DNA of 64,000 nt from Candidatus Aramenus sp. CH1 (lineage in GTDB: Archaea; Thermoproteota; Thermoprotei_A; Sulfolobales; Sulfolobaceae). The notes beneath the pieces are model-generated. The model was not told the origin of the DNA and did not search any database. It saw only the letters and a program-made list of their open reading frames with translations. A program made the position numbers and the translations under genes. Position 1 is the first letter of the stretch, and the number at the start of each line of letters is the position of its first letter. The DNA lies in assembly GCA_022678445.1 (NCBI GenBank), contig JALBWU010000007.1, forward strand, positions 77,501 to 141,500, given 5' to 3'. This document shows positions 58,467 through 64,000 of this stretch, piece by piece.

Positions 58467-58820
58467 TTGGACCAGCCAGATTTCCTGAGGCACGTGGCGA
58501 GCAAGGTATTAACGCCCAACACCCTCGACTTAAAGAGGTTGGATGACGTGAGGAGGTTGCTCGCCAACGCCGAATCCAAGTACAAGTTTTCCTCTTATGG
58601 AGGAGACCCAAAGAAGTTAAAAGATTACCTCTTGAGCTCCGAGTTCACAGACCTCGTTCTGATCATTGGGGTAGAGTTGGCCAAGAAACTCCTCCAAGAG
58701 GTGATAAGCAGTTACACTGACCAGGAAATCAAGTCTGCTGCGGAGAAAGTCCTCCAAGAAATTGACGGTTATAAAGACCTTGAAGGATCGGACACTGTCG
58801 TGATGTATAAGAAGTTCTAA
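58467..58820 (+). CDS. Hypothetical helical protein (117 aa)
   Basis: Helical with repeated KKL/LLS patterns (LKDYLLSSEFTDLVLIIGVE; ELAKKLLQEVISSY). Starts with TTG at 58467, which lies after AGGCGG. No motif is recognised. Convergent with the thermosome gene, 10 bp apart. The 58355-58466 gap shows only AT-rich promoter sequence. Confidence 0.55.
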   Translation: MDQPDFLRHVASKVLTPNTLDLKRLDDVRRLLANAESKYKFSSYGGDPKKLKDYLLSSEFTDLVLIIGVELAKKLLQEVISSYTDQEIKSAAEKVLQEIDGYKDLEGSDTVVMYKKF

Positions 58821-58830
58821 AAATGAGGTC

Positions 58831-60507
58831 TTAGCTTAGGGAGGGAGTGGGGGAAGAACTCTCTTCTCCTTCTCCCTTCTTCTCTCCTTCCTTCTTCTCG
58901 CTCTTGAGCTGGGAAGCTGCAACTAAGTCGTCTATCTTCAATATGGAAGTGGCCGCCTCAGTAGCGCTCTTCAGTACTTGCCTTGTTACCCTTATGGGCT
59001 CTACCACGTTAATTGAGTACATGTCGTCAATTATCTTTCCGTTAATTACATCAACGCCAGCGTTTACTAGCCCTTTCGCGTGCCTCGCCCTCATCTCCAT
59101 TAGGGAGGACACGGGCTCTAGGCCTGCAGTCTCGGCCAAGATTACAGGGATCTCCTCTAACGCCTCAGCGTAGGCCTCGATAGCTAACTGCTCTTTCCCT
59201 CCAACAGTCCTGGCGTAGTCCCTTAGCCTCGCTGCGAGCTCTAGCTCTACAGCTCCTCCGCCGGGCAGGATATATGGCTCCATTAGGATGTTCCTTAGAG
59301 CGTGTAGGGCATCGTTAATGCTCCTCTCGGCCTCGTCTAGGGCCATGTCGTTGGAACCCCTCAGCAAGATGTTCACGGCCCTCGGGTTCCTCGCCCCTTC
59401 AATGAATACCATCTTGTCGTTACCTACCTTCCTCTCCTCCACTAGCTCAGCGTAACCGAGGTCCTCTGGCGTGGCGTCCTTGATGCTACTTATTATCCTA
59501 GCGCCAAGTGCCTTCTCCAGCTTCTCGATGTCGCTCCTCTTCACCCTCCTAACCGCTAGGATTCCCTTCTTGGCGAGGAAGTGCTGGGCTATGTCGTCAA
59601 TTCCCTTCTGACAGATCACCACGTTAGCGCCAATTGACGCGAGCTTGTCGACCATCTCCTTGAGGTACTTGGCCTCCTCGTCTAGGAATGCCCTTATCTG
59701 CTCTGGGCTAGTTATGCTTATCTTAGCTGAGATCTCTGGCTTCTCCACCTCTAGTGCAGCGTCAAGTACGGCTATCTTTGCCTTTTCTACCCTCCTTGGC
59801 ATCCCCGCGTGCACTACTTCCTTGTCAAGCACTATACCGTGGATGAGCTGGCTGTCCTCAATTGTCCCTCCCTTCTTCTTATCGATCTTTATCAAGTCAA
59901 GAGGAACGTTATAGCCTCCGGTTGGCAAAGGCTCTGCTACAGTGGTCACTGCGTCGATAACTATGTCCATTACCTTGTTGAGCTCGCTCCCCTCTGCCAT
60001 GAACTTGCTGGACATAGTGGTGTAGGTTATCTTCTTTAGCGCCTCCCTAGCAGCTGGGGACTTTAGGTCACTGAGATCGATCTTAGTAGCTATCTGTGGC
60101 AAGAGCTCCACTGCCTTGTTAAAGGCCTTCTTGAACCCCTCAATGATTATGGTTGGGTGAATGTTCTGGTCAAGCAGGTTTTCTGCCTTCTCGAGGAAGA
60201 GGCCAGCCAACACTACTGCGCTGGTCGTTCCATCTCCCACTTCTGCATCTTGGGCCTTTGCTGCCTCAACTAGAAGCTTGGCAGCGGGGTGCTGTATCTC
60301 CATCTCCTTGACAATTGTCGCACCGTCGTTAGTTATCGTCACGTCTCCGAAGCTATCGATGAGCATCTTGTCAAGTCCCTTTGGACCCAAACTTGACCTC
60401 AGCATCTCGGCTAAGGTCCTTGCCGCTAGTATGTTGTTCCTTAGCGCGTCCCTACCGGTAGACCTAGAAGTACCCTCTTTAAACAGTAAGACTGGAACGG
60501 ATGCCAT
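58831..60507 (-). CDS. thsA: Thermosome alpha subunit (group II chaperonin)
   Basis: ATP-driven folding chamber subunit. Signatures: [48 protein letters not shown] (ATP site) and [10 protein letters not shown]; a Lys/Glu-rich C-terminal tail ends SSSPTPSLS. The N-terminal [15 protein letters not shown] pattern resembles the Sulfolobus alpha subunit rather than beta. The 558 residues match. TTTATATATA (60543-60553) is a strong promoter about 40 nt upstream, with AAGGTG before the ATG. Confidence 0.95.
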   Translation of the reverse strand: MASVPVLLFKEGTSRSTGRDALRNNILAARTLAEMLRSSLGPKGLDKMLIDSFGDVTITNDGATIVKEMEIQHPAAKLLVEAAKAQDAEVGDGTTSAVVLAGLFLEKAENLLDQNIHPTIIIEGFKKAFNKAVELLPQIATKIDLSDLKSPAAREALKKITYTTMSSKFMAEGSELNKVMDIVIDAVTTVAEPLPTGGYNVPLDLIKIDKKKGGTIEDSQLIHGIVLDKEVVHAGMPRRVEKAKIAVLDAALEVEKPEISAKISITSPEQIRAFLDEEAKYLKEMVDKLASIGANVVICQKGIDDIAQHFLAKKGILAVRRVKRSDIEKLEKALGARIISSIKDATPEDLGYAELVEERKVGNDKMVFIEGARNPRAVNILLRGSNDMALDEAERSINDALHALRNILMEPYILPGGGAVELELAARLRDYARTVGGKEQLAIEAYAEALEEIPVILAETAGLEPVSSLMEMRARHAKGLVNAGVDVINGKIIDDMYSINVVEPIRVTRQVLKSATEAATSILKIDDLVAASQLKSEKKEGEKKGEGEESSSPTPSLS

Positions 60508-60542
60508 TTTACGACACCTTTTCTGGAGACCTTTAGTATCGC

Positions 60543-60553
60543 TTATATATAAA
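60543..60553 (-). promoter_or_regulatory. Thermosome promoter TATA region
   Basis: AATTTATATATAAGC on the minus strand is an unusually strong BRE/TATA sequence preceding thsA, fitting a heat-inducible chaperonin gene. Confidence 0.55.
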
Positions 60554-60633
60554 TTTTTCTTTATTTACGTCGTTAAGATTAGGGACATCTCTGGATCTAA
60601 CTTTTTAATTTACAGGGTAAAAATAAGGAGGTT

Positions 60634-61338
60634 GTGCTCTGCATAAAGTGCAATAGATTTGATGGAGAGGTAAACGTTAGCGGGAAGTTGCTCTGCGTTC
60701 AGTGCGCTAGGGACGAAATCGTGAAGAGAGTTAGGAGGGAGCTGTCGTCCACCGGATTCCTGGAGAAAGACGACAGAGTACTCCTAGCTTATCCCACCTT
60801 TTACGGAAACGTGGCAGTCCTAATAAAAGAGATCGTGAGCAGAATATGTAAGGGATGTAACTTGACAATCGACGAATTGAAGGTGGAACCTAAGGGAGAC
60901 ATAAACGAGACATTATGGTCTCTATTTAAGGAAGTTTTTGACCTAAACTACAAGAAGGTCATTTTGCCCTTAACAGCCGACTTCTTCCTGTCGTACTTGA
61001 TATACTCTATCTCGTCATTAAACCACGGGTTCCTGAGCTACTATGACCTAGTCACGGAGTTCAGGGGAGTGAAGTTTTTTATTCCCCTCTTCTCCACTCC
61101 GTTACAGGAGCTTAAGGGGTTCTCTGAAATAACCGGGGAGTTAAACACAAAAGACGAAGTTTTAGATGAAATATTGAAATGGTCCCACAAGGAGTTCCAA
61201 GATAACGAAATATTCCACACATTCTTGAACTCTTTGACTATATTCTCTGGAGAGAGATGTAAAATATGTGGAGCTTACGTAAGGCCTAACGAGGAGTACT
61301 GCCAGTACTGCTTAAGGCTTTCTTCTCAGAAGAGCTGA
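60634..61338 (+). CDS. Degenerate TtuA/Ncs6-like protein lacking the PP-loop
   Basis: N-terminal four-cysteine knuckle (CIKC at 3-6, CVQC at 21-24) and C-terminal CKIC ... CQYC (eight cysteines in total) match the architecture of TtuA/Ncs6 tRNA thiolation enzymes (zinc finger, PP-loop ATPase, zinc finger). The ATPase motif SGGKDS is replaced by AYPTFYGN and the later GHNLDD-type motif by LPLTADFFL, so it cannot adenylate tRNA. It starts at GTG after AGGAGGT. Resembles the catalytically dead eukaryotic partner Ncs2/CTU2; it may act as an inactive subunit. Confidence 0.6.
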   Translation: MLCIKCNRFDGEVNVSGKLLCVQCARDEIVKRVRRELSSTGFLEKDDRVLLAYPTFYGNVAVLIKEIVSRICKGCNLTIDELKVEPKGDINETLWSLFKEVFDLNYKKVILPLTADFFLSYLIYSISSLNHGFLSYYDLVTEFRGVKFFIPLFSTPLQELKGFSEITGELNTKDEVLDEILKWSHKEFQDNEIFHTFLNSLTIFSGERCKICGAYVRPNEEYCQYCLRLSSQKS

Positions 61339-62074
61339 GCACTATCTCAAAGAAGAGTGCCCCAGGCTCGGGCTTAAACTTAGAAGGAGGGACAACTCCT
61401 GTGGCGGTGTAGTAAAAGTAGCCTGTGCTGAGGATTTCCTTAAAACCCTCTGGATCCAGGCTGCTGTAGTCCTTCAAGAGGCCTATCAGGTCTATCTGGG
61501 CCTTCACCTCTTTCATGCTTATCTCGTAACCGCATACCCTGCACGTGAAGTCTGGCATTATCGAGTTGAAACCGCACTTAGTACACTTTATTGGAGACCT
61601 TATTCCATAGGTGTCCCACTCGTACCTGAGGATGTCCACCAAGTCGCTTCTACCTCTCTTTACTGCCTCCTTATAGAGCTGGGGAGCTAACGCTACTATT
61701 CCTTTCTTGGTGTTGTAGACAACGAATTCTAGTTGCTCGTCGGTCATCTTCTCAATTTCCCTTATCCTCACAAGCTTCATAGCTAAGTACTCCATGAATC
61801 CATCTCTGTTGGCCAATAGCCTGTTCACGATGGTCGAAAGTTTCGGCTTACTCTTGACTTGACCCACTGCAGCTATAAAGGGTTCCTTTATGAGCTCCTT
61901 GTACTCGTCCCTCTCGAGCTGTAAATTGGAAATTGAGAGGGCGGTTACAGCGTCGTCTAGGTACTCGTCCAGTAACTTCTCAGGGTCCACATACTTGTCC
62001 TTGTTTGGCTTCTTCTTGCCCTTCTCGGCCTTGTCCTCCTTGACGTCAGCCTTCTTCTTGGCCAACTCCTCCAC
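61286..62074 (-). CDS. Conserved hypothetical zinc-ribbon protein (262 aa)
   Basis: A Lys-rich N-terminal tail (about 1-30), a helical core ([20 protein letters not shown]), and a zinc ribbon [19 protein letters not shown] (C-x2-C...C-x2-C) around residues 165-182, with a C-terminal alpha-beta region. Coupled with the Cys-rich gene upstream (ATG within its stop). The end overlaps the TtuA-like gene by 53 bp, tail to tail. Function unknown. Confidence 0.65.
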   Translation of the reverse strand: MEELAKKKADVKEDKAEKGKKKPNKDKYVDPEKLLDEYLDDAVTALSISNLQLERDEYKELIKEPFIAAVGQVKSKPKLSTIVNRLLANRDGFMEYLAMKLVRIREIEKMTDEQLEFVVYNTKKGIVALAPQLYKEAVKRGRSDLVDILRYEWDTYGIRSPIKCTKCGFNSIMPDFTCRVCGYEISMKEVKAQIDLIGLLKDYSSLDPEGFKEILSTGYFYYTATGVVPPSKFKPEPGALFFEIVLSSSEKKALSSTGSTPR

Positions 62075-62075
62075 A

Positions 62076-62402
62076 TTATACTGTTTGAGCCAAGTCTAAG
62101 AAATCTAGCGGAAGTATCTTCTTTTTCGCCGTTAGCTCCTGGTACTTATCCTCAAGGAACTTCATAAAGACTGGGCAGTTGTCGTACCTCCCTTCCCTAG
62201 TACACTTGTTCGCTAGGTCTAAGAAGCAATTAGAGGTCTTTTTGTCGTAATATGGACATACCTTGTAGTAGGTTTTAGCGCTCTTCACCATCTTCTCTAT
62301 CCATATTCTCTTATGGTCCTTTTTCTCGGCCTCTTTCTCGGCCTTGGCAAGGGCCTTATTTATTTCCTCTTCTGACATCTTAACGGACTTATTTGAAGAC
62401 AA
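62076..62402 (-). CDS. Cys-rich small protein with one C4 cluster (108 aa)
   Basis: Lys-rich helical N-terminus and a cluster [11 protein letters not shown] ... C ... NCPVF (C49, C59, C67, C76) with the same CPYY opening as the protein at 57654. Probably an Fe-S or zinc site. The stop overlaps the start of the next gene, so the two are translated together. The upstream gap is the AT-rich segment next to whiP. Confidence 0.65.
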   Translation of the reverse strand: MSSNKSVKMSEEEINKALAKAEKEAEKKDHKRIWIEKMVKSAKTYYKVCPYYDKKTSNCFLDLANKCTREGRYDNCPVFMKFLEDKYQELTAKKKILPLDFLDLAQTV

Positions 62403-62581
62403 GAATTCTCACCTTATACCCTATTTTCAGGATTTTGTATTATATACCTTGCTACTCTTACCTTATTAAACACTACTATACGGGGCCGTAATTTTTTGTC
62501 AGAAGAGTAAATAGAGTTTGTATAATCTAAACCTTAGCAACAACAAACACGCAATTCTTCACAAAACCAAAGAAGTAGATT
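62403..62581. other. AT-rich intergenic segment beside whiP (possible oriC3-type origin)
   Basis: 179 bp of about 68% A+T (I counted 58 G/C in positions 62401-62580), against a much higher GC in the rest of the window. It lies between the 3' end of the likely whiP gene and the Cys-rich gene. In S. solfataricus the third chromosomal origin adjoins whiP (recalled). Clear origin-recognition boxes are not visible; only CTTCACAAAACCAAAG is loosely reminiscent. The segment also holds the promoter for the Cys-rich gene. Confidence 0.35.
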
Positions 62582-63298
62582 TTAGCAGTCCTCTAGCTTC
62601 TTCTTGACAACTTGGGAGAAACCAACCCTGAAACCCAACTTGGGGTCGTTGTATAAGTAGACGATCCTCTTAGTCTGAAGCCCCCTCAATACCTTGAACA
62701 GCCACGCTGGATCCGCTTTGTACTCCTCCTGCAACTGGTCCAAGTATACGTATGTGGAGCCCCATTGTTTGTACCTAGATATTAAGTAAATTAATATTTC
62801 CCTCTCATCCTCATCTAATTTTTGAATGATTTCCGATAGACAAACCGTTGGGTCTCCTTTTTGTTGTTTCTTGATAGCCTTACTGGTTTTGTTGTCAATA
62901 AACGACAAAACTTCCTTGGCCTCTTTTGTCTCGTCTTGTCCCTTTTTGTTGTTTATTGGTTGATTAACAGGATCGATGAGCTGTTTAGCTATTGCCAGCA
63001 TTTCCTTGAACCTAGAGTTGGAGTAGGAATCGATGATCGCCTTGGCCAAGTTCTCGCCATCTGGAGTTAAGTACCACCTGCCTCCCTCTTGGTAGACGAG
63101 GCCCTTTTTCTTCCAGTAGCTCAAGTAACTGCTTATGTACTTAGTCTCGTAACCTAAGTTCGTGGCTATCTCAGAAGTCCTCAAGGGCCTCGCGTGTAGG
63201 AGGACAACAACTGCCTCAATCAGTTTGGACCTAGGAGAACCCCTTAGGTAGGTCTTCGAAAGGTTCTCTGCAACTTCGTCGATAGCCTTGTCTCCCAT
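62582..63298 (-). CDS. whiP: Probable winged-helix initiator protein WhiP
   Basis: Two winged-helix units: [20 protein letters not shown] with wing [12 protein letters not shown] in the first half and a second near [20 protein letters not shown] ... [16 protein letters not shown], joined by a Lys/Gln-rich linker. This two-wH layout and the position four genes from the thermosome alpha gene match Sulfolobus WhiP (recalled SSO0862-SSO0867 order), a Cdt1-like replication initiator. The ATG at 63298 is chosen because TTTAAA at 63321-63326 lies 26 nt upstream. A different wH regulator remains possible. Confidence 0.5.
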   Translation of the reverse strand: MGDKAIDEVAENLSKTYLRGSPRSKLIEAVVVLLHARPLRTSEIATNLGYETKYISSYLSYWKKKGLVYQEGGRWYLTPDGENLAKAIIDSYSNSRFKEMLAIAKQLIDPVNQPINNKKGQDETKEAKEVLSFIDNKTSKAIKKQQKGDPTVCLSEIIQKLDEDEREILIYLISRYKQWGSTYVYLDQLQEEYKADPAWLFKVLRGLQTKRIVYLYNDPKLGFRVGFSQVVKKKLEDC

Positions 63299-63371
63299 CG
63301 CCAATATGTTTTCGCGAAGTTTTAAATGCTGTACCAAAATGGGCTTGTGTGTTAGCGAAGTAATATTTCTC

Positions 63372-64000
63372 TCATGTATTACTGCACGTTTTCACTGGCA
63401 TAAACTCATTGTAGCCTACGATCACGTTGTAAACCCCCTGGAGGAGTCTGTCCACCTCCGGGTCCCCAGTGTCAATCCTCAAGCAGTCTATGCTCCTCAG
63501 CTTTTCCCTTGAAGATACAACTATGATTCCTTTCTTCCCCACTCTCTTTAGTACTTCAGGGCCTATCTCTTGGTTCCCTCTACCTATCAAGAACCCTTGA
63601 CCACCGATAGGCGACAGGATCACCTTTAACTCCCCGGTTAAACCAATCAAGTCAAAGTAGCTGACCCCGGCCTTGACCAGCTTCTTGCCTAGGAATAAGT
63701 CAGTAGATAGGAAATTAGTAAAGTAACCTAGCCTTTCCTCAATACTTTTTACAGTTTTTCCTGGCCCCATAGCGTAATATACGTTATCCTTTATCATGTC
63801 TATTACAAACTCCGAAATGTCGTCGGTGTCGGAAGAGGAGTACTCCTCCTTGCTCGGGGTTAACAGATTCCCTGAGGATATTGTGCTAACTACGAAGAAG
63901 AGTTTGACCACGAAGTTCCCCCTTCTGTACTCCTCCTCGTCCACGTCCAAGACTTCAGCTTTGACCACCCTCGCGTTCCCCTGGACGTAATCGCGTAGGA
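63372..64000 (-). CDS. Archaeal NAD kinase (ATP-NAD kinase), 5' end outside window
   Basis: The frame continues to the window edge ([15 protein letters not shown] before the internal start), so the gene is partial. Motifs of the archaeal NAD kinase family: [38 protein letters not shown] and [21 protein letters not shown]. Phosphorylates NAD to NADP. Downstream, 73 bp from the whiP start at 63298, the two may share a transcript. Confidence 0.85.
   Translation of the reverse strand, partial: LRDYVQGNARVVKAEVLDVDEEEYRRGNFVVKLFFVVSTISSGNLLTPSKEEYSSSDTDDISEFVIDMIKDNVYYAMGPGKTVKSIEERLGYFTNFLSTDLFLGKKLVKAGVSYFDLIGLTGELKVILSPIGGQGFLIGRGNQEIGPEVLKRVGKKGIIVVSSREKLRSIDCLRIDTGDPEVDRLLQGVYNVIVGYNEFMPVKTCSNT

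Overview
The window is chromosomal DNA of a hyperthermophilic crenarchaeon of the order Sulfolobales. Evidence: an archaeal 16S rRNA 5' end with a Sulfolobus-type rRNA promoter, Cren7, two Alba proteins, a TopR2-type reverse gyrase, topoisomerase VI, TBP, TFB, an RPC34-like factor, fibrillarin/Nop5/Gar1, a thermosome subunit and LysS homocitrate synthase. Base composition is moderately GC (clearly above Sulfolobus/Saccharolobus and nearer Metallosphaera) and arginine is mostly AGG/AGA. I do not assign a genus or species.

Layout. 1-270 is the 5' part of a 16S rRNA gene (minus strand) with its leader and promoter. 700-3600 is an accessory stretch with two genes each broken by a single in-frame stop (a ZIP metal transporter and an AAA-type ATPase) plus a membrane protein. 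3.6-9.2 kb holds a ferritin-like protein, TatD, zinc and metallopeptidase proteins, an intron-containing tRNA-Leu, lysS, pyrH and cren7. 9.3-20.3 kb holds an SDR, a glycosyltransferase, the aIF5A-SRP54-Pus10-like-dehydrogenase operon and the rtcB-dys-top6B-top6A operon. 20.7-31 kb is a DNA/chromatin block: an Lhr helicase, Alba2, reverse gyrase, Alba1 and XPB. cutA-gatC-gatA follows, then a decayed IS605-type TnpB element (about 33-34.2 kb); a 322-bp deletion derivative of it lies at 41.2 kb. 34.3-43.3 kb holds taw1, ribK, a DUF357-RibL fusion, dphB, tbp, and gar1-tfb-RPC34-like. 43.3-47.7 kb is a nop5-flpA-DUF61-HTH-trm1 operon; 47.7-55.1 kb holds rps30e, gatDE and a B12-dependent ribonucleotide reductase; 55.5-57.4 kb is argS followed within one base by tRNA-Arg(CCG). 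57.4-64 kb holds Cys-rich proteins, the thermosome, a degenerate TtuA-like protein, a likely WhiP initiator gene beside an AT-rich intergenic segment (possible oriC3), and an NAD kinase running off the end.

Functionally this is mostly information-processing core: initiation factors, RNA modification and guide-RNP proteins, tRNA charging by both GatCA-type and GatDE amidotransferases, protein-factor modification (hypusine and diphthamide) and chromatin/topology proteins. Six C/D-box guide RNA candidates, none annotated by coding analysis, sit in short intergenic gaps and share a 48-51 nt C-D'-C'-D geometry. Nearly all tail-to-tail gene pairs touch or overlap, so convergent transcripts must be antisense at their 3' ends.
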